Assembly: GCA_965284315.1 (NCBI GenBank)
Contig: OZ260072.1
Coordinates: 2,418,001-2,482,000 of the forward strand
Direction: 5' to 3'
Length of the DNA stretch: 64,000 nucleotides
Source: PCRC01 sp017848435
GTDB lineage: Bacteria > Pseudomonadota > Gammaproteobacteria > Burkholderiales > Burkholderiaceae_C
Shown in pieces: positions 7,426-17,259 of this stretch; position 1 is the stretch's first letter, and each line of letters begins with the position of its first letter. The position numbers were made by a program, and so were the translations under genes. The notes below the pieces were generated by a model. It ran no database searches. It saw only the letters and a list, made by a program, of their open reading frames with translations, and was not told where the DNA came from.

Positions 7426-9066
7426 ATGCAAAACATCAAACGCTGTGGGTGGGGGCTGGGTCTGCTGGTCGCGGGCCTGCTGGCCGCGTGCGCGGCGGCA
7501 CCCGACGCTGCCCCAAAACCCAGGCTCGTGGTGCTGTTGGTGGTGGACGGCCTGCCCCAGCGCCAGGTGCTGGCCTACCGCGACCAGCTTGCACCTGACG
7601 GCCTGGCCCGGTTTCTGGACCGAGGCACCTGGTTCGCCAACGCGCACTACGGCCACGCTTTCACCGTGACGGCGGCAGGCCACGCCACCATGCTGACCGG
7701 TGCCTACCCGGACCGCACCGGCATCATCGGCAACGACTGGCGTGACGCCGCCACCGGCGCCGAGGTCTATTGCACCAGCGACGCATCGGCCACCTACATT
7801 GGCCACACCACCCGGCCGCTGGACGGCACCAGCCCCAAAAACCTGCGCGCCGAAACCGTGGGTGATGTGCTGAGGCGCGCCGACCCGCGTGCCAAGGTGG
7901 TGGCCATTTCCGGCAAAGACCGCGGCGCCATCCTGCCGGCCGGCCGCGCCGGCACGGCCTACATGTACATGGGCGGCAGCGGGCAGTTTGCGTCCAGCAC
8001 CTACTACATGGCGCAGCACCCGGCCTGGGTCAACGCCTTCAACGCCGCCAAGCCGGCCGACCGCTACTTCAAGACCACGTGGACGCCGCTGCTGCCCGAA
8101 GCCGCCTACGCCCGCTCGCTGCCCGATGGTCAGGCCTGGTTTGCCCGGGGCGGCAGCCTGCCGATGGCGATGAACGCGCCCGACGACGAAGCGCCCGGCC
8201 CGGCGTTTTACAGTGCGCTGCTGCGCAGCCCGTTCGCCGACGCGCTGGCGCTCGATTTCGCCCGCACCGCCATCGCTGGCGAGCAACTCGGGCAAGACGA
8301 GGTGCCCGACATCCTGGCGGTGAGCCTGTCGGGCCACGACTATGTGAACCACGCGTTTGGTGCCGAGTCGCGCCTCTCGCACGACCATTTGCTGCAGCTT
8401 GACCGGCAGTTTCAGGCGTTCTTTCAGGACCTGGATGCGCGCGTTGGCAAAGACAACTACCTGGTGGTGCTGACGGCCGACCACGGCTTCATGGCGGCGC
8501 CCGAGTTCGGCGCGACCCAAGGGCTGGCCACCGGGCGCATCCGGCTGTCGGCGCTGCTGGGCCACGTCAACGCGGCGCTCACGCCGCAGTTCGGCCCCGG
8601 GCAGTGGGTCAGTTTTTCTGGCTCCAGCCTGTTGGTGAACCGCAGCCTGCTGGCGCAAACAGGTTCCAGTGTGGACGTGGTGGCGGACGCCGCACGCCGT
8701 GCCATTGCCGGTGTGCCCGGCATTGCCGCGGCCTACACGCGCGCCGAACTGCTCAGCGGCAGCCCCGGCAACGCGCCGTACTTTGCGCAGATGCGCAAGT
8801 CCTGGCACCCCGAGGTGTCGGGCGACGTGCAGTTCACCGTCCAGCCGCACTGGATGGTGGGCACCGGCTACGCCGCCACCCACGGCTCACCGCACGCCTA
8901 CGACACCGGTGTGCCGATTGCCCTGTATGGCCCGCGCTGGGCCCGGCCGGGCCGCGTGGACGCGCGGGTGGAGGTGGTGGACATCGCCCCCACGCTGGCG
9001 CGCTGGCTGCAGGTGGCCGCGCCCGCCAGTGCGGTGGGCTCACTTTTGCCGGTACAGCGCCCCTGA
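7426..9066 (+). CDS. Alkaline phosphatase family lipoprotein (PafA/nucleotide pyrophosphatase type)
   Basis: This 546-residue exported metal-dependent phosphatase or phosphodiesterase begins with a lipoprotein signal (lipobox LLAAC, cysteine about residue 22). Core motifs are VVDGLPQRQVL (first metal aspartate), TVTAAGHATMLTG (nucleophilic threonine), SLSGHDYVNHAFG, VLTADHGF, and ATHGSPHAYDTGVPIALYG at the end. These match PafA-like alkaline phosphatases. It is divergent from nth with 69 bases between. Substrate (phosphomonoester or nucleotide) is not decided by sequence alone. Confidence 0.88.
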   Translation: MQNIKRCGWGLGLLVAGLLAACAAAPDAAPKPRLVVLLVVDGLPQRQVLAYRDQLAPDGLARFLDRGTWFANAHYGHAFTVTAAGHATMLTGAYPDRTGIIGNDWRDAATGAEVYCTSDASATYIGHTTRPLDGTSPKNLRAETVGDVLRRADPRAKVVAISGKDRGAILPAGRAGTAYMYMGGSGQFASSTYYMAQHPAWVNAFNAAKPADRYFKTTWTPLLPEAAYARSLPDGQAWFARGGSLPMAMNAPDDEAPGPAFYSALLRSPFADALALDFARTAIAGEQLGQDEVPDILAVSLSGHDYVNHAFGAESRLSHDHLLQLDRQFQAFFQDLDARVGKDNYLVVLTADHGFMAAPEFGATQGLATGRIRLSALLGHVNAALTPQFGPGQWVSFSGSSLLVNRSLLAQTGSSVDVVADAARRAIAGVPGIAAAYTRAELLSGSPGNAPYFAQMRKSWHPEVSGDVQFTVQPHWMVGTGYAATHGSPHAYDTGVPIALYGPRWARPGRVDARVEVVDIAPTLARWLQVAAPASAVGSLLPVQRP

Positions 9067-9082
9067 AAGCCTGTCACAGCCA

Positions 9083-9148
9083 TTTTTCAGATCAAATAGG
9101 GTCTGGGCCTTAGTAGAATCTAGCAAGCTAGCTCTTAAAAACATAGCA
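9083..9148 (+). repeat. Copy of dispersed ~60-bp repeat, intergenic
   Basis: The sequence runs CAGATCAAATAGGGTCTGGG, then CCTTAGTAGAATCTAGCAAG, then CTAGCTCTTAAAAACATAGC. It has the head, CCTTAGT core and AGCT/TTAAAAA tail of the family seen at 22681, 25983, 49274 and 60275. It occupies most of the 113-base gap before the aminotransferase at 9180 and may therefore carry or disturb its promoter. Confidence 0.6.
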
Positions 9149-9179
9149 TTTCAAGCCCTTGACGGGTTGACCCACCACC

Positions 9180-10367
9180 ATGCAATTCGCCTCCCGCCTC
9201 GACGCCATCGAAACCTCCGCCATCCGCGAACTCTTCAAGCTGCTGGGCAAGCCCGGCATCGTCAGTTTTGCCGGTGGTTTTCCCGACAGCGCCATGTTCG
9301 ACGTGGAAGGCATCCGCGCAGCCAGCCAGGCCGCGTTGAGTGAAGAACCCGGCGCCGCGCTGCAGTACGGCGCCACCGAGGGCTACCAGCCGCTGCGCGA
9401 ACAGCTCAGCGCCTTCATGCAGACCAAGGGCGCTGGCGTGCAGCCCGAAGGCCTGATCGTCACCACCGGCAGCCAGCAGGCGCTTGATTTGCTGGGCAAG
9501 ACCCTCATCAGTCCTGGCGACAAGGTCATTGTGGAAGGCCCCACGTTTCTGGCCACCATCCAGTGCTTTCGCTTGTACGGTGCCCAGCTCATCAGCGCAC
9601 CGATCGACGGGCAGGGCGTGCAGACCGACGCACTGGAAGCGCTGATCGCCGAGCACAAGCCCAAGTTTGTCTACCTCATCCCCACCTTCGGCAACCCCAG
9701 TGGCGCGCTGCTGAACCTGGAACGCCGCAAAAAAGTGTTGGAGATGGCGGTGCGCTACAACACCGTCGTGGTCGAAGACGATCCCTATGGCGACCTGTAC
9801 TTCGGCGCCGCACCACCGCCCAGCCTGCTGGCGCTGAGCGCCCAGGTGCCCGGCAGCCGCGAACTGCTGGTGCACTGCGGTTCACTCAGCAAGGTGCTCA
9901 GCCCCGGCCTGCGCGTGGGCTGGATGGTGGCACCCCCCGAACTGCTGGCCAAGGCCACCATGTGCAAACAGTTCAGCGACGCCCACACCAGCACCTTTGC
10001 CCAGGCCACCGCCGCGCAGTACCTCAAGGCTGGCCGCATGCCGGCCACGCTGGCGAATGTGCGCCAGGTGTATGCCGAGCGTGCGCAGGCCATGGGCGCC
10101 GCCCTGCAGCGCGAGCTGGACGATGCGATTGCCTTCACACAGCCGCAGGGGGGCTTGTTCTTCTGGGCCCGCCTCACCGGTGCCGGCGGCAAGACCACGG
10201 ACGCCGCCGCCTTCGCCAAACGCGCCATCGAACAGCTCGTGGCCTTCGTGCCCGGCGCACCGTTTTATGCCGCCAACCCGGACCCCGCCACGCTGCGCTT
10301 GAGTTTTGCCACCGCCGATGTGGCGAAGATCAACGACGGCGTGGGGCGGCTGGCGCAGGCGCTCTGA
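9180..10367 (+). CDS. PLP-dependent aminotransferase (2-aminoadipate/LysN type)
   Basis: This 395-residue fold-type I aminotransferase resembles LysN and the catalytic domain of MocR proteins. It has SFAGGFPDSAMF near the start, YGATEGYQPLRE, PTFGNPSG, VEDDPYGDLYF and the PLP lysine K238 in GSLSKVLSPGLRVGW. There is no N-terminal GntR DNA-binding domain, so it is an enzyme rather than a MocR regulator. Likely substrates are branched, aromatic or 2-aminoadipate-type amino acids; this cannot be narrowed from the sequence. The upstream gap is mostly the dispersed repeat at 9083-9148. Confidence 0.9.
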   Translation: MQFASRLDAIETSAIRELFKLLGKPGIVSFAGGFPDSAMFDVEGIRAASQAALSEEPGAALQYGATEGYQPLREQLSAFMQTKGAGVQPEGLIVTTGSQQALDLLGKTLISPGDKVIVEGPTFLATIQCFRLYGAQLISAPIDGQGVQTDALEALIAEHKPKFVYLIPTFGNPSGALLNLERRKKVLEMAVRYNTVVVEDDPYGDLYFGAAPPPSLLALSAQVPGSRELLVHCGSLSKVLSPGLRVGWMVAPPELLAKATMCKQFSDAHTSTFAQATAAQYLKAGRMPATLANVRQVYAERAQAMGAALQRELDDAIAFTQPQGGLFFWARLTGAGGKTTDAAAFAKRAIEQLVAFVPGAPFYAANPDPATLRLSFATADVAKINDGVGRLAQAL

Positions 10368-10501
10368 GGGCGGCAGCCTCCGGTTTAGAGCCGTTGGTCT
10401 ATCTCGCCGTCGCCCGCGGCTCAGCCGGTGGCGGTGCCAGGTGCTGTAATGCGCGCCAGTCACCCGCTGTCGGGCGGCGCAATGTTGCGAGGAGACCCAC
10501 C

Positions 10502-10906
10502 ATGACCCCCATCCAGGCCCTGCTGGGCTTTACCGGCTGGACGCTGCTGCTCGTGGCTGCCGTGCTGCTGTACCGTGGCCTGCGCTTCCTGTCGGGCACG
10601 CCCATCAACAGCTGGCCACGCGGCGCCAAGCCCACCACCGACCCGGCCTTCATGCGCCGGCTGGAGGACGCCCATGCCAACTGTCTGGAGAACCTGCCGG
10701 TGTTCGCCGTCATTGTGCTGGCGGCTGCCGCGCTGGGCAAGACGGCGCTGATCGCGCCTCTGGCCGCCTGGGTGCTGTACGCCCGGTTGGGCCAGAGCCT
10801 CGTGCACCTGCTGGGCACCGGTTCGCTGCTGGTGCTGGTGCGGGCCACGTTCTGGAGCGCCCAGCTCGCGCTGTTTTTCTGGATGCTGTGGATGCTGGTG
10901 GCTTGA
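10502..10906 (+). CDS. MAPEG family membrane protein
   Basis: This 134-residue protein has about four transmembrane segments. The pattern RLEDAHANCLENLPVFAVIV is the signature of bacterial MAPEG proteins (membrane-associated eicosanoid/glutathione metabolism family). An AGGAG lies just upstream of the ATG at 10502. The function of the bacterial members is mostly unknown; glutathione-linked chemistry is a family-level expectation only. Confidence 0.9.
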   Translation: MTPIQALLGFTGWTLLLVAAVLLYRGLRFLSGTPINSWPRGAKPTTDPAFMRRLEDAHANCLENLPVFAVIVLAAAALGKTALIAPLAAWVLYARLGQSLVHLLGTGSLLVLVRATFWSAQLALFFWMLWMLVA

Positions 10907-10963
10907 AGCCGCCCGCCGCTGTTGTGCCATTTTCCTGTTGACCACCATTCCGCGCCTTTGCCC

Positions 10964-12205
<1,242 letters not shown>

Positions 12206-12206
12206 T

Positions 12207-12464
12207 CTAGTCCTTTGCTGGCGGGCGCTTGGCCAACTGCGACCAGTGCAGCAGGCCAAACAGCAGCGTGAGCGTGATGCCGTCAATCAGCGCACCCGGT
12301 TGCTGGCGCAGCAGCCGCAGCACCGCCAACAGCTCCAGCGCATGGATGGCCAGCAGGCCCAGCGCCAGGTAATGCACCAGCGTGACGCCGGGAAAAGGCC
12401 AGACCGCACCCACCAGGCTGGCCAGGTAGATGGCGAGGCACGCTGCTTTGAATGTGTTTTGCAT
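12207..12464 (-). CDS. Small membrane protein, DUF1145-like
   Basis: This 85-residue protein is mainly hydrophobic, with three likely transmembrane segments (AACLAIYLASLVGAVWPF, LVHYLALGLLAIHALELL, LIDGITLTLLFGLLHW). It resembles the YhhL/DUF1145 group of small inner-membrane proteins of unknown role. Its stop lies just past the end of the flavoprotein gene, so the two genes converge. The start is the ATG at 12462-12464 (MQNTFKAACLAIY). Confidence 0.7.
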   Translation of the reverse strand: MQNTFKAACLAIYLASLVGAVWPFPGVTLVHYLALGLLAIHALELLAVLRLLRQQPGALIDGITLTLLFGLLHWSQLAKRPPAKD

Positions 12465-12543
12465 GGGCGGGAGTGTAGTGTTTGGGGCCAGGCGCCATGC
12501 ACAATCGCTGCACCATTGGCGACACGCATCAACAGGGGGAAAC

Positions 12544-12903
12544 ATGCGCAAGGGGGAGGGTGGAGGTCTGGTGTATTCCACCGACAGTGGCCGCATGTGC
12601 CCAGGCTGCCGGCACGCCATTTTGCAGTGCGTTTGCAAGCAGGCGATGGCACGTCCCGCCGGCGATGGCGTGGTGCGGGTCAGCCGCGAAACCAAGGGCC
12701 GTGGCGGCAAGGCCGTCACGCTGGTGCGTGGCCTGGCTTTGGCGCCCGACGCGCTCGCGGCCCTGGGCAAGCAGCTGCGCACGCAGTGTGGCAGTGGCGG
12801 CACCGTGAAAGACGGTGTGGTCGAGGTCCAGGGCGACCATGCCGACCGCGTGGTGGCGCTCCTGCAGCAGCAGGGGCACACCGTCAAGCGCGCGGGCGGC
12901 TGA
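12544..12903 (+). CDS. SUI1/eIF1-like translation factor (YciH family)
   Basis: This 119-residue protein has an N-terminal CPGCRHAILQCVCK cysteine cluster and a C-terminal SUI1 domain: VRVSRETKGRGGKAVTLVRGL followed by LRTQCGSGGTVKDGVVEVQGDHADRV. Bacterial YciH proteins have been linked to fidelity of initiation. The GGGGG-rich stretch upstream of the ATG at 12544 is a usable ribosome site. It sits alone between divergent and downstream genes. Confidence 0.9.
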   Translation: MRKGEGGGLVYSTDSGRMCPGCRHAILQCVCKQAMARPAGDGVVRVSRETKGRGGKAVTLVRGLALAPDALAALGKQLRTQCGSGGTVKDGVVEVQGDHADRVVALLQQQGHTVKRAGG

Positions 12904-12963
12904 TCTTTCAGTCGGTTACTTTCGGCGCGGCGGCAGCGCCTGAAAGCGCAGTACATTCCCTGC

Positions 12964-15000
12964 ATGCCACCGCAACTCACGCGCGCCTGGGCACGGGTTG
13001 CCGAATTGTCGCGTCACCACGCCGTGACGGCCTGGGCGTTGGCGCGCCGCTACCCGGTGCGCGCCGCCCTGGTGCTGCCCGGTGTGGTGGTGGCCTACGT
13101 GCTCGTGTTGCTGGTGTTTCTGCCCAGCATCTCCGACCTGCGCAAGGTCAGGTCGGAAGTGCCGTCGTCGGTGGTGGCGGCCGACGGGGCGGTGCTGGCC
13201 GAATTCAAGCGGGTCAACCGCCAATGGGTGCCACTGGCGAAGGTGGCGCCCAGCGTGGTGCAGGCGCTGATCGCCACCGAAGACCACCGCTTCTACAGCC
13301 ACCACGGTATCGACTTCAAGCGCACGGCCGCCGCCGTGTTCCACACGCTGCGGGGCGATCTGCAGGGTGGCTCCACCATCACCCAGCAGCTGGCGCGCAA
13401 CCTCTACCCGGAAGAGATTGGCCGCTCGCTGAGCATCAACCGCAAGGTGAAAGAAGCGCTCACCGCACTGCGGATCGAGGCGCTGTACTCCAAGGACGAG
13501 ATCCTGGAGATCTACCTCAACACCGTGCCCTTTCTCTACAACGCCTTCGGCATCGAGATGGCAGCGCGGACCTACTTTGACAAGTCGGCCAGCCAGCTCA
13601 ACGTGCTCGAATCGGCCACGCTGATTGGCATGCTCAAGGGCACCAGCTACTACAACCCGGTGCAGAACCCCCAACGCGCCCGTGCCCGGCGCAACGTGGT
13701 GCTGGCGCAAATGGTCAAGCACAACACGCTGGAGGCGGCGCGCGCCACCGCGCTGGCCAAGCAGCCGCTGAAGCTCGACTTCGAGCGGCAAGACACCTTG
13801 CTCGGCCCTGCCCCGCATGTGGCGCAATGGGTGCGCAAGTGGCTGATCGACTGGGCCGACAGCCGCAGTCTCAACATCTATTCCGACGGCCTGGTGGTGC
13901 GCACCACGCTGCACGCCAAGACCCAGAAGGCTGCCAACCAGGCCATGGGCCGACAGCTCGGCGTGCTGCAGCCCCAAGCCGACCGGCAGCGCAAGCGTGG
14001 CCAGGAGAAGGTGCCGCTGCAGGCCGGTTTCATGGCGCTGGACCCACGCAATGGCCATGTGGTGGCCTGGGTTGGCAGCCGCGACTTTGCCACCGAACAG
14101 TTCGACCATGTGGGCCAGGCGCGCCGACAGGCCGGGTCGACCTTCAAGCCATTTGTGTATGGCGCTGCTTTCGAGATGGGCCGTTCACCGAGCGACGAGC
14201 TGATGGACCAGGCGCTGGCGATCAGCATTCCCGGCGGCGGCGTCTGGAGCCCAAGCGACGGCACACCCCCCAGCGGCTTGCCCATGACGCTGCACGACGG
14301 CCTGGCGTTCTCCAAAAACACCATCACCGCGCAGCTGATGATGCAGGTGGGCCCACAGCGCGTGGCCCAGCTGGCCCGTGCGATGGGCGTGCGGGAGAGC
14401 ACGCTCGACGAGGTGCCGGCATTGGCGCTGGGCACCAGCTCGGTCACGCTGCGCGAGATGGTGACCGCCTACGGCGCCATTGCCAACGGCGGCCGCTACA
14501 TGGCGCCGGTGCTGGTGTTGCAGGTGGAAGACCGTCAGGGCCATGTGCTGCAGCGCTTCGCCGAACCGGTGCCCGAGCAGGCCATGTCGCAGCCACAGGC
14601 CCTTCAGCTGGTGAACGTGATGCGCGGCGTGGTGGACGAAGGCACCGGCACCGCGATCCGCAGTCGCTACGGCATCCAGGCCGATGTGGCCGGCAAGACC
14701 GGCACCACGCAGGACAACACCGACGGCTGGTTCATCCTGATGCACCCGCAATTGGTGGCGGGCGCCTGGGTGGGCTTCAACGACAGCAGCATCACCATGG
14801 GCGACGGCTGGGGCCCCGGCGCCCGCAGCGCGTTGCCGATGGTGGGCGAGGTGTTCCAGCAGTCTTTGCGCAACCGCTGGATCGACCCACAGGCCGCGTT
14901 CGACATTGCCCGTTCACGGCCCCAGCCGGCCCAACCCCCATTGCCCGAGCCATTGCGTGACCTGTCCGATTTCATCGGGCGGTTGTTCAAGGCGCAGTGA
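12964..15000 (+). CDS. Class A penicillin-binding protein (transglycosylase/transpeptidase)
   Basis: This 678-residue bifunctional peptidoglycan synthase has an N-terminal anchor helix (about residues 32-54). The GT51 glycosyltransferase domain has EDHRFYSHHGID, GGSTITQQLARN and KDEILEIYLN. The transpeptidase domain has SxxK at S392-K395 (STFK), an SKN motif near residue 450 and KTG at 578-580. All catalytic motifs are present. The length fits the PBP1a-like or PBP1b-like class without the large extra domains, so I give no gene symbol. Confidence 0.95.
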   Translation: MPPQLTRAWARVAELSRHHAVTAWALARRYPVRAALVLPGVVVAYVLVLLVFLPSISDLRKVRSEVPSSVVAADGAVLAEFKRVNRQWVPLAKVAPSVVQALIATEDHRFYSHHGIDFKRTAAAVFHTLRGDLQGGSTITQQLARNLYPEEIGRSLSINRKVKEALTALRIEALYSKDEILEIYLNTVPFLYNAFGIEMAARTYFDKSASQLNVLESATLIGMLKGTSYYNPVQNPQRARARRNVVLAQMVKHNTLEAARATALAKQPLKLDFERQDTLLGPAPHVAQWVRKWLIDWADSRSLNIYSDGLVVRTTLHAKTQKAANQAMGRQLGVLQPQADRQRKRGQEKVPLQAGFMALDPRNGHVVAWVGSRDFATEQFDHVGQARRQAGSTFKPFVYGAAFEMGRSPSDELMDQALAISIPGGGVWSPSDGTPPSGLPMTLHDGLAFSKNTITAQLMMQVGPQRVAQLARAMGVRESTLDEVPALALGTSSVTLREMVTAYGAIANGGRYMAPVLVLQVEDRQGHVLQRFAEPVPEQAMSQPQALQLVNVMRGVVDEGTGTAIRSRYGIQADVAGKTGTTQDNTDGWFILMHPQLVAGAWVGFNDSSITMGDGWGPGARSALPMVGEVFQQSLRNRWIDPQAAFDIARSRPQPAQPPLPEPLRDLSDFIGRLFKAQ

Positions 15001-15014
15001 CCGGGCCCTGGGGC

Positions 15015-15242
15015 TCAGGGCGCGCGGTGCAGCCGGGGTGCTGCCAGCAGCGCGAGGTTGTCGGCAATGGCGGCGTCCACGTCCTTCCAGCGCCCGGTCA
15101 GCTTGCCCAGCACCATGGTGGTTTTCAGCGCGGTCAAATCCTTCACGCTGGGCGCCACCTTGATCTGCGCAATCGCGGCAGCGGTGTTGCCACCCTTGAT
15201 CAGCGCCAGCACCTTGCCGGCCCATTCGTTTGGTCGTGCCAT
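15015..15242 (-). CDS. Small hypothetical protein
   Basis: A 75-residue reading frame with balanced composition (MARPNEWAGKVLALIKGGNT...) and predicted helices. It has the look of a real small cytosolic protein: acidic and basic residues alternate with a hydrophobic helix pattern, and GC bias at third codon positions is kept. I do not recognise a function. It lies between convergent pbp and msrB; a 41-base gap separates it from msrB upstream, so it is probably expressed on its own. Confidence 0.55.
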   Translation of the reverse strand: MARPNEWAGKVLALIKGGNTAAAIAQIKVAPSVKDLTALKTTMVLGKLTGRWKDVDAAIADNLALLAAPRLHRAP

Positions 15243-15283
15243 CCATTACCTTTGTTGTGTCAAGGGCTGGACTGTACACAGGC

Positions 15284-15781
15284 CTACGCCACCTGTTCAA
15301 TGAAATTCAGCGCCAGCCCGTTCATGCAGTAGCGCAGGCCGGTGGGCCTGGGGCCGTCGTCAAACACATGGCCCAGGTGGCCGCCACAGCGGCGGCACAG
15401 CGCCTCCACCCGCGTCATGCCCCAGGTGGTGTCGGTGTCTTCCACCACTGCGTTCTCCAGCGCTTGGTAGAAGCTGGGCCAGCCGGTGCCACTGTTGTAC
15501 TTGGTCAGCGACGAAAACAGCGGCAGCGCGCAGCCAACACAGTGGTAGGTGCCCATGCGTGTTTCCTTGTCCAGCGGGCTGCTGCCCGGCCGCTCTGTGT
15601 CCGCCTGGCGCAGCACGCCAAACTGGCTGGGCGTGAGCAGGGCGCGCCATTCCGCTTCTGTGTGGGTGACTTCGTAGGTGCGCGCCACCCGTGCGGGCGG
15701 GGCCGGCATCAAGCCGCGCCACAGCGCCACACCGCCTGCCAGCGCGGCGATGCCAAACAGGGCGTTTCTGCGGGTGTTCAT
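15284..15781 (-). CDS. msrB: Peptide-methionine (R)-S-oxide reductase, exported
   Basis: MsrB reduces methionine-R-sulfoxide in proteins. This 165-residue version has an N-terminal export signal with twin arginines (MNTRRNALFGIAALAGG), suggesting Tat or Sec export to the periplasm. The SelR domain has zinc cysteines in CVGCALPLF and CRRCGGHLGH, FNSGTGWPSF-like YNSGTGWPSFYQ, and the catalytic cysteine in RYCMN near the end. It is divergent from the small cysteine-rich protein at 15935, which may share the redox context. Confidence 0.94.
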   Translation of the reverse strand: MNTRRNALFGIAALAGGVALWRGLMPAPPARVARTYEVTHTEAEWRALLTPSQFGVLRQADTERPGSSPLDKETRMGTYHCVGCALPLFSSLTKYNSGTGWPSFYQALENAVVEDTDTTWGMTRVEALCRRCGGHLGHVFDDGPRPTGLRYCMNGLALNFIEQVA

Positions 15782-15934
15782 CGAAAGTCCTTGGCGGGAA
15801 TGGTTTGCGACCACATCATGACCGCAAACGACAGCGCACGGTTTCTGCAAGGCGCTTGCTGCATGGAACTTGTGCGCCAGGAACGGCTCAAGCACCAGGA
15901 CATTGGCTACACTTGCACACAACCCACTACCACC

Positions 15935-16213
15935 GTGACCCACCGTTTTACTTGGATGCTTGCTTTGGTGCTGTGCCTGTTTGCGGCACAGTCGGCTGCG
16001 GCCGTCACTGCCAAGTACGGTCACTGCTGTGCGACTGGGTGTGAGGGCATTGCGGCCTGCGCCAGCATGGACTGCCAGAGTTGCAATGTGTCCGCTGCGC
16101 CTGCCGTCACGGTGAGCGAGACGCTGGCAGCCCGCCTGCCAGGCTGGTTGCCAGTGGCCAGCGGCAACCGGGTCACACCGCCTTTGACCGACATCTGGAC
16201 CCCGCCGGACTGA
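15935..16213 (+). CDS. Small exported cysteine-rich protein
   Basis: About 92 residues if the GTG at 15935 is the start: a clean signal peptide (THRFTWMLALVLCLFAAQSAAA) is followed by six cysteines within about 25 residues (GHCCATGCEGIAACASMDCQSC). ATG starts further upstream (15863) would put ~24 residues before the signal, which is less likely. I do not recognise the family. The cysteine spacing suggests a periplasmic metal- or redox-active mature domain. It is 57 bases upstream of a second Cys-rich small gene and divergent from msrB. Confidence 0.6.
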   Translation: MTHRFTWMLALVLCLFAAQSAAAVTAKYGHCCATGCEGIAACASMDCQSCNVSAAPAVTVSETLAARLPGWLPVASGNRVTPPLTDIWTPPD

Positions 16214-16270
16214 GGCCCGCAAGCCCGCTTCAGTGTTAACCTCTTCAATCCGGATACTAGGAATCAAACC

Positions 16271-16402
16271 ATGACATCCAAATTCATCAAAATTTCGGCC
16301 GCCGTTGTGCTGCTGGGCACATCGGCCGCGGCTTTTGCAGCCAGTGGCTGCTGTGGCGACTTTGCTGCCTGTTGCCTGCAGATGCTGGCCTGCTGCCTGT
16401 AA
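16271..16402 (+). CDS. 43-residue exported polypeptide with three Cys-Cys pairs
   Basis: ATG at 16271 follows AGGAATCAAACC. The first ~24 residues form a signal peptide (MTSKFIKISAAVVLLGTSAA, cleavage expected after AFA or FAA). The remaining ~19 residues hold three vicinal cysteine pairs: SGCCGDFAACC, then LACCL at the C-terminus. A rho-independent terminator follows 23 bases after the stop, which supports a real transcript end. Function unknown; a periplasmic metal-binding or thiol-buffering peptide is a reasonable guess, not a finding. Confidence 0.65.
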   Translation: MTSKFIKISAAVVLLGTSAAAFAASGCCGDFAACCLQMLACCL

Positions 16403-16425
16403 ATCAGCGCTGACAGCGTTTTAAC

Positions 16426-16455
16426 AAAAAGGCCGGCACATTGCCGGCCTTTTTC
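16426..16455 (+). terminator. Rho-independent terminator, bidirectional
   Basis: AAAAAGGCCGGCA-CAT-TGCCGGCCTTTTT is a perfect stem flanked by A and T runs. It can end the cysteine-rich small-gene transcript on plus and the convergent gene at 16469-17119 on minus. Confidence 0.85.
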
Positions 16456-16468
16456 ATGCTGCGCCCGT

Positions 16469-17119
16469 TCAGACCCATTCCCGGCCAAGCCTTGGTGCTT
16501 GCACCCCTTTTTGAAGCCGGATGACGGGCACCGCCATGGTAATCACCTTGGGCTTTTCGTCTTTCAGCAACACGACGTTCAGGAACAGGGTGCCCAAACC
16601 TTTCTCGGTCTTGAACATGCCCCAGCGCCGGCGGGGTGCTGCAGCGGCCAGCAAAGCGGGTTCGTCCCACTCATCGGGCAGTGGCAGGTAGCTGTAGGCT
16701 TGTTCCCGGTGCCTCAGCATCACATTGGTGTAGCTGTAACCCGGGATCGGCTGGCCGTCTGTGCCAACAGGCCGGAATTTGATTTCGTAGTCCCCGGTCG
16801 CGGTGTTGCCGTGGGCAAACCGCCCCGCGGTGACGCCTTCGGTGAATTTGAAATTGGGGCGCCCGATCACCAGCGGCGAGTCCATCAGGTTGCGCAATTC
16901 GATGTTCAGGACGTTCGGGTAGTTTTTGTGGCCTGTGCCCAGCGAGTAGGTGAGGTGAACCGAGAACTCCGGGATCTTCTTCCACTTGCTCACAAGCACC
17001 GTCGAGATCAGCAGGCCTGAACCCGCCGTCACAAAGTCCCAGATGCCCTGGTCTTTGGCCCATTTGATCCAACCCAAAGGGAGTTGGGCGAGCGCCCACA
17101 TGTCGTTGAGAGTCGTCAT
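16469..17119 (-). CDS. Hypothetical membrane-anchored protein
   Basis: This 216-residue protein has an N-terminal segment with one likely membrane helix (FVTAGSGLLISTVLVSKW, about residues 29-46), followed by a soluble, beta-rich region that starts FSVHLTYSLGTGH. I do not recognise a domain. The start is placed at the ATG 17117-17119 (MTTLNDMWALAQLPLG). It is divergent from the ankyrin protein at 17260 with 140 bases between them, so the two may share a control region. Confidence 0.65.
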   Translation of the reverse strand: MTTLNDMWALAQLPLGWIKWAKDQGIWDFVTAGSGLLISTVLVSKWKKIPEFSVHLTYSLGTGHKNYPNVLNIELRNLMDSPLVIGRPNFKFTEGVTAGRFAHGNTATGDYEIKFRPVGTDGQPIPGYSYTNVMLRHREQAYSYLPLPDEWDEPALLAAAAPRRRWGMFKTEKGLGTLFLNVVLLKDEKPKVITMAVPVIRLQKGVQAPRLGREWV

Positions 17120-17259
17120 CGGGTTGCCTGGTTGCGCATGTGGATTGGGTCTGTGTGAAAGGAAATGGCCGGGAACCCACCGCCATTTCCAGCGAACGGC
17201 CAGAAGCAGTCCACACATAATTTTAGTGAACTGCGCCCTGCGAACAGCAACCCACCTCC

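Noticed and set aside
7357..8883. Very long minus-strand frame continuing upstream of endonuclease III
   Set aside because: Endonuclease III homology starts at 7356; the rest is antisense to the phosphatase gene, whose motifs are intact.
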